DNA of 64,000 nt from Calothrix sp. PCC 7716 (GCF_019977735.1 NZ_AP025018.1:744001-808000); one strand, 5' to 3'; shown: positions 18,541-26,947, counted from the first letter of the stretch. A program made the numbers and translations. Notes: generated by a model not told the origin, from the sequence alone.

Positions 18541-19377
18541 ATGGATAGTTTATTTCGTAACTCTCGGAGAAAGCTCTCTCAAGGGCTTATATTTTGGCGC
18601 GAAGTCGGTCAAGGTTCCAATGTTATTTTTTTGCATGGTAGCTGGAACGAAGGTAGTCAATGGGTACCAGTGATGGAGTCGTTATCGCACGATTATCATT
18701 GTTTGGCGCCAGACTTATTAGGATTTGGAGAGTCTGAGATTCCCGATATTCATTATTCAATAGATGTGCAAGTCGAGTCCTTGGCAGAGTTTCTTTTAGC
18801 ATTAAAGTTAGAGCGCGTATATTTAGTTGGAGATACATTAGGCGCCTGGATAGCGGCAAGTTATGCTTTGAAATATCCAGAACGAGTTCTCGGTTTAATT
18901 TTGGTTTCCCCCGAAGGCGTAGCAACTTCTTCAACCGACAAACGTTTGAAGCAAATGAAAAATATACTTCAGCGTTCAGAGTTAGTGTTTGCCTTATTAA
19001 AATTAATACGTCCAATTGCCAAAATGTTGGGAAAGGAAATTAAAGTTCAAGAAGAATGGCGCCAGCGTTTAATTATGGAGCAATATCCAACAGCGTGTGA
19101 GCTATTATTTCAGCGTCAACTTCCCGAAGTACGTGCAGAACTTCTCGAAAATCGTCTTGCTTTTTTAGTAGTTCCAGTTTTAATTTTACAAGGCGGCAAA
19201 GATACGCAAGAAGCAATTGCGATGAGTAACACTTACGCTGAATTAATACCTGGAGCTAGTATAAATACGATTGCTCACGGAGAGCAAAATTTACCACATT
19301 TTTGTAGTAACGCTGTTGCAGAACAAATTCGTGACTTTATTAAAACCCGTAAAGTTAGTTGGGCAGTTTTTAATTAA
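18541..19377 (+). CDS. Alpha/beta hydrolase-fold protein with altered nucleophile elbow
   Basis: 278 residues of alpha/beta hydrolase fold: oxyanion-type FLHGSWNEGSQW, strand and turn LAPDLLGFGESE, then VGDTLGAWIAASYALKYPER. In active members the elbow is G-x-S-x-G; here it reads GDTLG, with Thr in the nucleophile position. The acid position looks present (LQGGKDTQ), and His occurs in IAHGEQNLPHF. The protein may use Thr, may have another chemistry, or may have lost hydrolase activity. No signal peptide. A GATGTAACG-type repeat begins a few bases after the stop. Confidence 0.85.
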   Translation: MDSLFRNSRRKLSQGLIFWREVGQGSNVIFLHGSWNEGSQWVPVMESLSHDYHCLAPDLLGFGESEIPDIHYSIDVQVESLAEFLLALKLERVYLVGDTLGAWIAASYALKYPERVLGLILVSPEGVATSSTDKRLKQMKNILQRSELVFALLKLIRPIAKMLGKEIKVQEEWRQRLIMEQYPTACELLFQRQLPEVRAELLENRLAFLVVPVLILQGGKDTQEAIAMSNTYAELIPGASINTIAHGEQNLPHFCSNAVAEQIRDFIKTRKVSWAVFN

Positions 19378-19383
19378 GACCTT

Positions 19384-19462
19384 GGCAACGGATGTAACGG
19401 ATGTAACGGATGGTTAATTAGTTAAAACAAGTCATCCGCTACGTCCGTTGTAATCCGTTGCA
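19384..19462. repeat. CGGATGTAA tandem/inverted repeat between convergent genes
   Basis: Left arm with three CGGATGTAA-like units at 19384-19413. Right arm, roughly complementary, at 19431-19462, overlapping the coaX stop codon and its last nine codons. The same unit (GGCAACGGATGTAACGGATG) spans the stop of the kinase-WD40 gene at 63709-63729. It probably acts as a bidirectional terminator here. Confidence 0.75.
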
Positions 19463-20163
19463 AATTGCATTCCCCAGAATACTAAGTTATGTTCTATAAC
19501 TATGTGTGTGGCTATTTCTGGCGTTTCAGATTGTAGATAAGAATAAATTAACGTACTATTGCCACCAGTCATTACAACTTGGCTTTGTGGAAAGTCTTTC
19601 CACCAAGAAGTAACAAAATCTGTAATTCCCGCAAGTAATGTATAAATTATTCCGCTTTGTATCGCTTCAGGAGTGTTTATTGCCCAGCGTGAAGGTAGCT
19701 TTTGCGGTAGGTTAACTTTAGGTAAGGCGCCAGTTCGTATTTCTAACATTGTCATTTGCATACTCAACCCTGGTAAAATTGCTCCACCTACCAAGGCTTT
19801 ATTATTATCGGCGCCAGTAAAAGTCAGTGCAGTTCCAACATCAATGACTAGTACAGGAAACCCTAAAACAAGACCTGCACCTAATACAGCTAAAGCTCTA
19901 TCAATACCCAAAGTTGGATACATTTGCTTTAGTGCAATATTTTCTAAATAAATAATCTTGACATTTGGGTAGTTTTGCCATAACGCAGTCTGTAAAGGAA
20001 CAACAGAAGCAAGATACAAAGGCAGATGAGGATTCAAAGGGGAGGGTAACTCTGGAGTTAATAAATAATCGCTATCCCAACTATAGATAAAATCCTCCCC
20101 CTCAAATAATCCCCAATGCAACCGAGAATTGCCAATCATTAACCCCAACCAGCTTTCCAACAT
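19432..20163 (-). CDS. coaX: Type III pantothenate kinase
   Basis: 243 residues of the ASKHA fold. It phosphorylates pantothenate in the first step of coenzyme A synthesis and, unlike type I, is not feedback-inhibited by CoA. Visible motifs are the N-terminal GLMIGNSRLHWGLF, MYPTLGIDRALAVLGAG, VIDVGTALTFTGAD and the GGAILPGLSMQ segment. The last residues (about ATDYNGRSG) are encoded inside a dispersed repeat, so the native C terminus may have been replaced. Convergent with the hydrolase gene. Confidence 0.92.
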   Translation of the reverse strand: MLESWLGLMIGNSRLHWGLFEGEDFIYSWDSDYLLTPELPSPLNPHLPLYLASVVPLQTALWQNYPNVKIIYLENIALKQMYPTLGIDRALAVLGAGLVLGFPVLVIDVGTALTFTGADNNKALVGGAILPGLSMQMTMLEIRTGALPKVNLPQKLPSRWAINTPEAIQSGIIYTLLAGITDFVTSWWKDFPQSQVVMTGGNSTLIYSYLQSETPEIATHIVIEHNLVFWGMQFATDYNGRSG

Positions 20164-20334
20164 ATTAACTTTCCCTCATCGTAAGGTGGGCAGTGCCCAC
20201 CCTACTTCTATATCACCTTGGTCTCTTTTGTTTTATTTAACTCATCGATAGCTTTTTTAATAATTATTTACATTTAACTCATGCCACAATAGAGCTAGAT
20301 GTAATAAATACTTAATATATACAGGAGGAGAGCT

Positions 20335-22059
20335 ATGGTAGCACTCACCGAAAAGACTCAAAAAAGACTTACTATACAGATTGCGGATATTGCCTGCGAT
20401 ACAACAACGATTCGCTCGCTAGATTGGGATAGAGACCGCTTCGATATTGAATTTGGCTTGCAAAACGGCACCACGTACAACTCATTTTTAATTCGTGGAG
20501 AAAAAATAGCCCTTGTCGATACCTCCCATGAAAAGTTCCGTCATCTATATTTAGATGCGGTAAAAGGATTAATCGACTTTAGCGAAATCAACTATTTAAT
20601 TATCAGCCATACAGAACCCGACCATAGTGGGTTAGTCAAAGACGTTTTGAAACTGGCGCCAGATATTACTGTAGTTGGTTCCAAGGTAGCGATTCAATTT
20701 TTAGAAAATCTTGTACATACTCCATTCAAGCGCCAAATCGTCAAAAACGGTGATAAGTTGGATTTGGGTAACGGGCATGAACTGGAATTTGTGATTGCTC
20801 CCAATTTACACTGGCCCGACACCATTTTTACATTCGACCACAAAACCAAAACTCTCTACACCTGTGATGCATTTGGATTGCATTACTGTTCGGATGCGAC
20901 ATACGATGAAAATTTAGAAGCGATTTCGCCCGACTATAAATACTACTACGAATGTTTGATGGCGCCAAACGCGCGCTCGGTACTATCTGCACTAAAGCGA
21001 ATGGGTGAACTCGAACACATCGACATGATAGCCACTGGTCACGGGCCACTATTACTGCATAACGTTGACGAGCTAACAACAAGATATCGTACCTGGAGTC
21101 AAACCCAAACAAAAGCAGAAACTACAGTTGCTGTATTTTACGTTTCTGAATATGGCGCCTCAGATAGACTAGCAGCTTCACTTGCAAACGGTATTAGCAA
21201 AACAGGTGTAGCTGTTGAAATGATAGACCTAAGCGGCAACCCAGATTTACAAGAATTACGTGAACTTGTAAGTCGAGTTGCAGGTATTGTGGTTGGTATG
21301 ACACCTGCTACTAACGACCCTAATATTCAAGGCGCCCTTGGTACAATATTAGGTTCAGCCAAAGAAAAGCAAGCTATTGGTATTTTTGAAACAGGTGGTG
21401 GTAACGATGAACCAACCTACCCTTTACTCAACAAATTCCGCGCGCTAGGTTTACACATCGCATTCCCAGTTATCGAAATTCGCGAAACCCCAACAGAAAA
21501 CACCTACAAACTTTGTGAAGAAGCAGGTACTGACTTAGCGCAATGGGTAACACGCGATAAAAGCATCAAACAAATGAAAGCACTAGGCGCCGACCTAGAT
21601 AAAGCTTTAGGTAGAATAAGTGGCGGTTTATACATTATCACAGCTAAGAAAAGTGATGTACAAAGTGCGATGTTAGCTTCATGGGTAGCACAAGCAAGCT
21701 TTAAACCATTAGGTTTTAGCGTTGCCGTTGCCAAAGACCGTGCGATTGAATCACTGATGCAACCCGGTGATAAATTTGTCCTCAACGTCCTTGAAGAATC
21801 CAATTATCAAGGTTTAATGAAACACTTCCTCAAACGATTTGCACCAGGTGCAGACCGTTTTGAAGGAGTACGTACACAACCATCTCAAAACGGCGCCCCT
21901 ATTCTTACAGATGCACTAGCGTACATGGAATGTGAAGTAGCAAGCCGACTCGACGCAGGAGACCACTGGATAGTTTACTGTACTGTTTACGCTGGTAGAG
22001 TTTCCAAACCCGAAGGACTAACAGCAGTACACCACCGTAAAGTTGGTAATCACTACTAA
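20335..22059 (+). CDS. flv3: Flavodiiron protein, Flv3-type (diflavin flavoprotein)
   Basis: 574 residues in three domains: metallo-beta-lactamase-like diiron domain (about 1-260), flavodoxin-like FMN domain (about 265-405) and C-terminal flavin-reductase domain (about 425-574). The diiron ligands are intact: H92, E94, D96 and H97 (HTEPDHSG), H159, D178 and H236, which is the Flv3 rather than Flv1 pattern. Cyanobacterial Flv1/Flv3 pairs reduce O2 to water with electrons from photosystem I. A strong AGGAGG site precedes the ATG. It is followed by a Flv1-type gene on the same strand. In Nostoc, adjacent flv3B-flv1B is the heterocyst pair, so the B type is possible here. Confidence 0.93.
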   Translation: MVALTEKTQKRLTIQIADIACDTTTIRSLDWDRDRFDIEFGLQNGTTYNSFLIRGEKIALVDTSHEKFRHLYLDAVKGLIDFSEINYLIISHTEPDHSGLVKDVLKLAPDITVVGSKVAIQFLENLVHTPFKRQIVKNGDKLDLGNGHELEFVIAPNLHWPDTIFTFDHKTKTLYTCDAFGLHYCSDATYDENLEAISPDYKYYYECLMAPNARSVLSALKRMGELEHIDMIATGHGPLLLHNVDELTTRYRTWSQTQTKAETTVAVFYVSEYGASDRLAASLANGISKTGVAVEMIDLSGNPDLQELRELVSRVAGIVVGMTPATNDPNIQGALGTILGSAKEKQAIGIFETGGGNDEPTYPLLNKFRALGLHIAFPVIEIRETPTENTYKLCEEAGTDLAQWVTRDKSIKQMKALGADLDKALGRISGGLYIITAKKSDVQSAMLASWVAQASFKPLGFSVAVAKDRAIESLMQPGDKFVLNVLEESNYQGLMKHFLKRFAPGADRFEGVRTQPSQNGAPILTDALAYMECEVASRLDAGDHWIVYCTVYAGRVSKPEGLTAVHHRKVGNHY

Positions 22060-22064
22060 AAAGT

Positions 22065-22228
22065 TAAAAGTGCTGAGTGCTGAGTGCTGAGTATAGAGTG
22101 TTGAGTATGAAGTTTTAACTCCGCTCCTCAGTTCTTCGTAAGGTGGGCATTGCCCACACAATAATTCCTCACTCAGAACTCAGCACGACTCACTCCCCAC
22201 TCAGAACTCAGCACTCCTAACTCAGCAC
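22065..22228. repeat. STRR inverted array filling the flv3-flv1 gap
   Basis: AAGTGCTGAGTGCTGAGTG starts within a few bases of the flv3 stop. CTCAGCACT-type units end about four bases before the flv1 ATG. A GGTGGGCATTGCCCAC palindrome is nested at 22142-22157. The transcript could form a long intercistronic hairpin. Confidence 0.85.
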
Positions 22229-22232
22229 TCTT

Positions 22233-23936
22233 ATGTCAATAAAACCTCGTGATGTTCAAATTTTCCCGGTTGCTACAGATACGCGCGTATTTCGTTCTCG
22301 CAGTTGGGCACGTTTAAGATTTGAAGTTGAGTATGCTTTAGCGAAGGGTACAACTGCCAATTGTTTTTTAATTGAAGCCAATAAAACAGCGCTTATTGAC
22401 CCACCTGGAGAAACTTTTACAGAAATTTTCTTAAATGCGTTACAGCAACGGGTTGATATTAAAAAGATAGATTATGTAATTCTTGGTCACGTCAACCCCA
22501 ACCGTGCGGCAACATTAAAGGCTTTATTTGAAATTGCACCCCAAATTACGTTCGTCTGTTCTAATCCAGGCGCCATTAATTTACGTGGAGCGTTAGAAAA
22601 TCCAGATTTACCTATATTAGTCAAACGTGGTGGAGAAACACTAGATTTAGGTAAAGGGCACGAACTCGAATTTATTCCTACACCAAACCCTCGTTACCCT
22701 GACGAACTTTGCACTTACGACCCACAAACAGAAATTTTATACACAGATAAATTATTTGGTGCCCATATATGTGGCGACCAAGTATTTGACGAAGGTTGGC
22801 AATCTTTCCTAGAGGATAGAAGATATTACTTTGAGTGCGTAATGGCGCCTCACGCGCGTCAAGCCGATACAGCACTAGAAAAACTGTCCGACTTGAAAGT
22901 GCGAATGTACGCTCCTAACCACGGGCCAATGGTACGGTACGGATTAATCGAACTAACCAAAGCGTACCGCGAATGGATACAACAACAAACTAACCAAGAA
23001 AACACCGTAGCATTAATTTACGCATCCGCTTACGGAAATACCGCAACAGTAGCTCAAGCCATTGCTCACGGAATAACCAAAGCAGGTGTAAGAGTAGAAT
23101 CAATCAACTGTGAATTTGCCGACCCAGCAGAAATTCAAGAAGCAGTAGAAAAATCAGCAGGGTTTATTATGGGTTCCCCCACACTAGGAGGACACGCACC
23201 CACACCCGTACAAACAGCTTTAGGAATAGTTTTAGCCAATGCTAGCAAAACCAAACTCGCAGGAGTATTTGGTTCCTATGGTTGGAGTGGTGAAGCTATC
23301 GACATACTAGAAACAAAACTCAAAGACGGAGGATACCGTTTTGGGTTTGACCCCATCCGCGTCAAATTCAAACCCGACGACAAAACAATCCAATTGTGTG
23401 AAGAAGCAGGAACCGACTTTGCCCAAGCAATAAAACGCACAAACCGAGTTCGCGTAGCTTCAGCACCAGCAAGCAGCTTAGAACAAGCAGTAGGTAGAAT
23501 TCTCGGTTCACTATCGGTAGTTACAGCCAAACAAGGCGATGTATCAAGCGCCATGCTCGCATCGTGGATATCACAGGCAAGCTTTAGTCCCCCTGGTTTA
23601 ACAATATCTGTAGCCAAAGACCGTGCGTTAGAAGCTTTAATGCACACCGGAAACCCCTTCGTCGTCAACATATTAGCCGAAGGTCGAGAAATCCGTAAAC
23701 ACTTCATGAAAAACTACGCACCCGGACAAGACAGATTTGCCGGACTAGAAACAACCGAAGCAGCCAACGGTTCACCTGTATTGATGGGCGCCTTAGCTTA
23801 CCTAGAATGCACCGTCAAAGACCGCATGGAAGTAGGTGACCACTGGCTAGTATACGCCACAGTAGACGACGGTAAAGTCTTAAACCAAGACAGCGTCACC
23901 GCAGTCCACCACCGCAAATCCGGCAACCACTACTAA
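22233..23936 (+). CDS. flv1: Flavodiiron protein, Flv1-type (degenerate diiron site)
   Basis: 567 residues with the same three-domain layout as the preceding gene. The diiron ligand motif is replaced: the region equivalent to HTEPDH reads HVNPNR (residues 86-91), and the later His is Arg (PNPRYPD). This substitution of neutral or basic residues is typical of Flv1, which works as a heterodimer with Flv3. The flavodoxin domain (ASAYGNTATVAQAIAHG) and flavin-reductase domain look complete. Genes in the order flv3-flv1 with only a repeat between them suggest an operon. The start codon lies right at the end of the repeat array, so no Shine-Dalgarno is seen. Confidence 0.93.
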   Translation: MSIKPRDVQIFPVATDTRVFRSRSWARLRFEVEYALAKGTTANCFLIEANKTALIDPPGETFTEIFLNALQQRVDIKKIDYVILGHVNPNRAATLKALFEIAPQITFVCSNPGAINLRGALENPDLPILVKRGGETLDLGKGHELEFIPTPNPRYPDELCTYDPQTEILYTDKLFGAHICGDQVFDEGWQSFLEDRRYYFECVMAPHARQADTALEKLSDLKVRMYAPNHGPMVRYGLIELTKAYREWIQQQTNQENTVALIYASAYGNTATVAQAIAHGITKAGVRVESINCEFADPAEIQEAVEKSAGFIMGSPTLGGHAPTPVQTALGIVLANASKTKLAGVFGSYGWSGEAIDILETKLKDGGYRFGFDPIRVKFKPDDKTIQLCEEAGTDFAQAIKRTNRVRVASAPASSLEQAVGRILGSLSVVTAKQGDVSSAMLASWISQASFSPPGLTISVAKDRALEALMHTGNPFVVNILAEGREIRKHFMKNYAPGQDRFAGLETTEAANGSPVLMGALAYLECTVKDRMEVGDHWLVYATVDDGKVLNQDSVTAVHHRKSGNHY

Positions 23937-23973
23937 GTAGGGTGGGCACTGCCCACCATACAAGCCAATTTTT

Positions 23974-24186
23974 CTAAGACTTACTTTTCATCTGCATTTT
24001 TTCCTGAATAGCAGCTTTAATTTTCGTTTCAAAATCAGGGTCATCAGCAGTCGCGATAATCTTACGTTCGCGCTTACTTAACCTATCCAAATATGCCTGA
24101 AGTGCCAATTTATCCTCACGGTTCGAAAAGTAGTAGCGCTTTAACTCCTGGTCAGACATATCATCATAATTAATCTGAGTCATCAA
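23974..24186 (-). CDS. DUF6887-like small protein
   Basis: 70 residues, helical and charged, beginning MMTQINYDDMSDQELKRYYF. The phrase of the form MSDQELKRYxxxNREDKLALQAYLDR is what I associate with DUF6887, a cyanobacterial family usually encoded right after DUF6888. Its start overlaps the end of the upstream gene by four bases (ATGA type), so the two are translationally coupled. Function unknown; the small size, coupling and patchy distribution suggest a toxin-antitoxin-like or regulatory pair, which is inference only. Confidence 0.7.
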   Translation of the reverse strand: MMTQINYDDMSDQELKRYYFSNREDKLALQAYLDRLSKRERKIIATADDPDFETKIKAAIQEKMQMKSKS

Positions 24187-24368
24187 AAAACCTCTCCATT
24201 TGGGGTAATCTGGAATTCTAACTCTTCATCGTTGCCAGCAATAATGTACAAGTAACGAGTTCGACTATCCACACAAACAAGATGTATGGGTTGTAAAGCG
24301 AAGTAAGTCAACTGATAGACAATACAATACTGTCTTTCAAGCTGGGCAACTGTTGGCATTTGAGACAT
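24183..24368 (-). CDS. DUF6888-like small protein
   Basis: 61 residues starting MSQMPTVAQLERQYCIVYQL. The pattern PTVAQLE...IHLVCVDSRTRYLYIIAG and a closing PNGEVF fit DUF6888 as I remember it. It is the first gene of a two-gene unit with the DUF6887-like gene (four-base overlap). It has no membrane segment and no catalytic motif that I recognise. Transcription runs towards the convergent flv1 gene; a palindrome of the GGTGGGC family at 23941 separates them. Confidence 0.7.
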   Translation of the reverse strand: MSQMPTVAQLERQYCIVYQLTYFALQPIHLVCVDSRTRYLYIIAGNDEELEFQITPNGEVF

Positions 24369-24762
24369 TCACTCTGCACACCGTATATTTTAATATCTAT
24401 TTTATAAGCTTTTATATATATTGTGATTAAGCTAACGTGTAAAAATCAACAATTCTCAAGTAATCAACTAATGGTTGGCACCATAAGCCAACAATATTGC
24501 TCATTGATATTAACGTTTTACTCGTGTTTTAAAGAACGCGATATCAATCCCCAAAACTCCTATAAGTATTGGGTACTGTACGAGTATTATTCCCAGAATG
24601 AGCATAAGTTATAACATGACCAGTATTTATGCCTGTAGCCTGTAGGGTGGGCATTGCCCACCTTACTTGACAAATCAAATTTTGAGTTATTTGAGTTCCA
24701 AGCTAAAGTCGCAGACAACAAACCCTGTTAAAATAGTGAGTGTGGTATTAGCAACCGTTATA
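24369..24762. other. Intergenic region upstream of xisH
   Basis: 394 bases without a supported gene. A 63-codon frame at 24423-24614 has no ribosome-binding site and no family resemblance. A GGTGGGCATTGCCCACC palindrome lies at 24646-24662. The divergent promoters for the DUF6888 gene and xisH must be here. Confidence 0.5.
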
Positions 24763-25182
24763 ATGTCAGCCAAGGACAAGTTTCATGAAGTTGTCAAAAA
24801 CGCACTTCAAAAAGATGGGTGGACTATAACCGATGACCCTTTGAAAATTCGTGTTACAGCTACAAGCAAATTGTATATCGATTTAGGCGCCGAGAGAATT
24901 CTAGCTGCTAACCGCAATGGAGAAAAAATAGCTGTTGAAGTTAAAAGTTTTCTAGGCGCCTCAACTATGACAGAGTTTCATGTAGCAATAGGACAGTATA
25001 CAAACTATCGTTATGCTCTAGAAGACTTACAATATGAACATCTTTTATATTTAGCTGTACCTATAACTATTTATAATGATTTTTTTAGCGATAAATTTGT
25101 ACAATCAGTAATTCAACGTAGTCAAGTTAATTTAATTATCTACGATGAAGAGAAAGAAGAGGTAGTAAAATGGCAAAAATAG
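24763..25182 (+). CDS. xisH: XisH family protein (fdxN-element excision controlling factor homologue)
   Basis: 139 residues from ATG at 24763 (MSAKDKFHEVVKNALQKDGW), the conserved family start; the open frame extends 96 bases further upstream without conservation. A PD-(D/E)XK-like core can be seen: YIDLGAER and, 13 residues on, VEVKSF. XisH and XisI were named for controlling excision of the fdxN element during heterocyst differentiation in Anabaena, but most copies in cyanobacteria are not near such elements and their role is unknown. The gene overlaps xisI by 13 bases, so they form one unit. No recombinase gene is present here. Confidence 0.92.
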   Translation: MSAKDKFHEVVKNALQKDGWTITDDPLKIRVTATSKLYIDLGAERILAANRNGEKIAVEVKSFLGASTMTEFHVAIGQYTNYRYALEDLQYEHLLYLAVPITIYNDFFSDKFVQSVIQRSQVNLIIYDEEKEEVVKWQK

Positions 25183-25505
25183 ATGAATACCGAGAAGCTA
25201 TTCAAAAAATGCTAACAGAATACGCAGAGCGAGATTCTGATGAACAAGATGTTGAGTTACAAAAAGTTTTTGACACCTTACACGACCATTACCAACTTCT
25301 ATATGTAGGCTGGGAGAATCGAAAAAGAATATTTGGCCCAGTTATGCATTTAGATATTAAAAATGATAAAGTTTGGATTCAGTGGAATGGTACAGAAACC
25401 GATATTGCAGCAGAATTAATGAGTATGGGTGTAGCGAGAGAAGATATTGTGCTAGGTTTTCATACACCCTATATGCGACAATTTAGCGATTTTGCAGTAG
25501 GATAA
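25170..25505 (+). CDS. xisI: XisI family protein
   Basis: 111 residues typical of XisI: N-terminal helix (YREAIQKMLTEYAERD), the central YVGWENRKRIFGPVMHLDIK segment, KVWIQWNGTETDIAAELMSM and the C-terminal DIVLGFHTPYMRQFSDFAVG. The start lies inside the end of xisH, giving translational coupling. XisI is always found next to XisH and is thought to form a complex with it. If XisH is a nuclease, XisI could be its control partner, which is inference. A MITE begins about 190 bp downstream. Confidence 0.92.
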   Translation: MAKIDEYREAIQKMLTEYAERDSDEQDVELQKVFDTLHDHYQLLYVGWENRKRIFGPVMHLDIKNDKVWIQWNGTETDIAAELMSMGVAREDIVLGFHTPYMRQFSDFAVG

Positions 25506-25698
25506 TTTTGAAATGTAGAGATGTAGGTTGGGTGGAACGTAGTAAAACCCAACAAAACTAGAAATATTGGGGCACACAACCTACAATTATTTTTTATTAA
25601 CAAATTAAAGTTTGAGTTAAAGTTTAGTTTTGTATCAGTATCTGTAGATAGTAACAGGCGCCCCGAAAAATTCTCTCAAATGGCGCCTAGTCCCAGTC

Positions 25699-25867
25699 TT
25701 AGAGGTTGTTTGAAAAGTCAAATAAGGTATAAATTGTCATTCTGAGTGGAGCGCAGCGGAACGTAAACGTAGTTTTCCCGTAGGGTAGAATCTAGGGTTT
25801 AGCCCATATACTGAGATGCTTCGTTCCTCAGCATGACATTCATAGACACTTTTAAAACATCCTCTTA
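25699..25867. mobile_element. MITE-like element, about 169 bp, TGTCATTCTGAG family
   Basis: Terminal inverted repeats of about 20 bp (TTAGAGGTTGTTTGAAAAGT on the left, with TAAGAGGATGTTTTAAAAGT read inward from the right) enclose internal arms TGTCATTCTGAG and CTCAGCATGACA. The whole can fold into a long imperfect hairpin and has no coding capacity. A relative with different outer ends lies at 49359-49500. GGCGCC sites flank it at about 25657 and 25682. Confidence 0.75.
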
Positions 25868-25946
25868 GATAAATATATTTTTGTATTGCAAATGAAAAAT
25901 AACATAGGTACGATTATTGATTAGCTTATCGAAGTAATTCTAGCTA

Positions 25947-26390
25947 ATGGCACAACTTTATTATCGGGGAATGGTAGAGGAAAATGGTAAACCAAAAATA
26001 GGACGCAACGCGAGGTTACTGGGAGTTAGACCAGGTATTGACATTGACATTGAACAAATGCCTGGAGGCTGGTTTGATGAACACGGGTACTTGCTACCAG
26101 AAAAGGAACGTAAATTTACTGACGTACTTGTAGATGCAGCTGTTAGAAATATAAAAGGTATGTCTACTTCACTTTCAATTGAAAGTTTGCCCGAATTTCG
26201 CAAACCTATAAAGTTTGGTGGAACTGGAAAAGACCCTCTATGGCAAATAGAAGATAGCAAAATTAGTGGCGATATTGAAGCAGTGCAAGATAGTGCTACT
26301 CACGTTACCATTATGCCAACAGCTACAATGCTTTTAGAGAAGTATGAAACAGCTTTGGCAAAAACTCGAAACGATTGGGTACTCGTTTAA
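25947..26390 (+). CDS. Candidate Tse2-like ADP-ribosyltransferase toxin
   Basis: 147 residues. The N-terminal LYYRGM, central MSTSLSIESLP and C-terminal ATHVTIMPTATMLLEKYETA line up, from memory, with the LYR, S-x-S and ATHYTIMP motifs of Pseudomonas Tse2, a type VI effector toxin of ADP-ribosyltransferase type. The spacing is also similar. The segment GVRPGIDIDIEQMPGGWFDE between them is variable in such proteins. There is no signal peptide. A gene of similar size follows after 29 bases and is a natural candidate for immunity. The similarity is from motif reading only and could be wrong. Confidence 0.5.
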   Translation: MAQLYYRGMVEENGKPKIGRNARLLGVRPGIDIDIEQMPGGWFDEHGYLLPEKERKFTDVLVDAAVRNIKGMSTSLSIESLPEFRKPIKFGGTGKDPLWQIEDSKISGDIEAVQDSATHVTIMPTATMLLEKYETALAKTRNDWVLV

Positions 26391-26419
26391 TCGGTCGGTG
26401 GAGTTAATAGGAGAATATT

Positions 26420-26947
26420 ATGGCATGGATATTTAGCTTATCTGCTGAGTGTGGTTCAGACTCAGAGCGCGCGCAGGAATTTTCAAAGCATTTTGATGGC
26501 GCCAGTTTGACTCTCTCAAATGGTACTCAGTCTCAGTGTCAGGTAAGCATTTTTCAAGATATTGAGGACAACTGGTGGTGTCGGGTTTGTCCGAATAACA
26601 TTAGTCAAGTAGGAGTAGATACACCAGAAACAGCTTATTTAATGACAGAATTAGGTATATTACTGTATCAACGTTTGCTTTCTGCACCTAGCTTTCGTTA
26701 TGCTTTGGTTGGTGTAGAAGTGGATGAATTTAGAACTTACAACGAATTGTTAGAGGATTTACCAAATTTGGCTTTCCCCGGTTTAGTCCTAGCTCTCGAT
26801 GTTTGGCAAGAAGCTGGTTCACCTCAACGCTTTCAACCTTTTAGCTTGGGATATGTCTGGAAAACTTATGAAGGTGAAGTTTATAAGCCACTTATGGCAT
26901 CATCAGACTTAAAAAGTAAGCTAAATCAATTAGTGACTGTGCAGTAA
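26420..26947 (+). CDS. Hypothetical protein, possible immunity partner of the Tse2-like toxin
   Basis: 175 residues, soluble, acidic, with no signal peptide; it starts MAWIFSLSAECGSDSERAQE. A clear AGGAG site precedes the ATG. The only fold hint is a mixed alpha/beta composition with Trp-rich segments (DIEDNWWCRVCPN, LDVWQEAG), as often seen in immunity proteins. The 29-base gap and shared orientation with the toxin candidate suggest a two-gene unit. I do not recognise the family. Nothing else nearby on this strand continues the unit. Confidence 0.55.
   Translation: MAWIFSLSAECGSDSERAQEFSKHFDGASLTLSNGTQSQCQVSIFQDIEDNWWCRVCPNNISQVGVDTPETAYLMTELGILLYQRLLSAPSFRYALVGVEVDEFRTYNELLEDLPNLAFPGLVLALDVWQEAGSPQRFQPFSLGYVWKTYEGEVYKPLMASSDLKSKLNQLVTVQ

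Noticed and set aside
22233..23936. Flv1-type protein as a decayed pseudogene because of the missing diiron ligands
   Set aside because: Loss of these ligands is typical of functional Flv1 proteins, and the frame and other domains are intact.
24423..24614. 63-codon plus-strand frame upstream of xisH
   Set aside because: No ribosome-binding site, no resemblance to any family, and an AT-rich composition expected of a promoter region.
25170..25182. The 13-base xisH/xisI overlap as a frameshift or assembly error
   Set aside because: Both frames carry complete, conserved ends, and overlap of these genes is usual.
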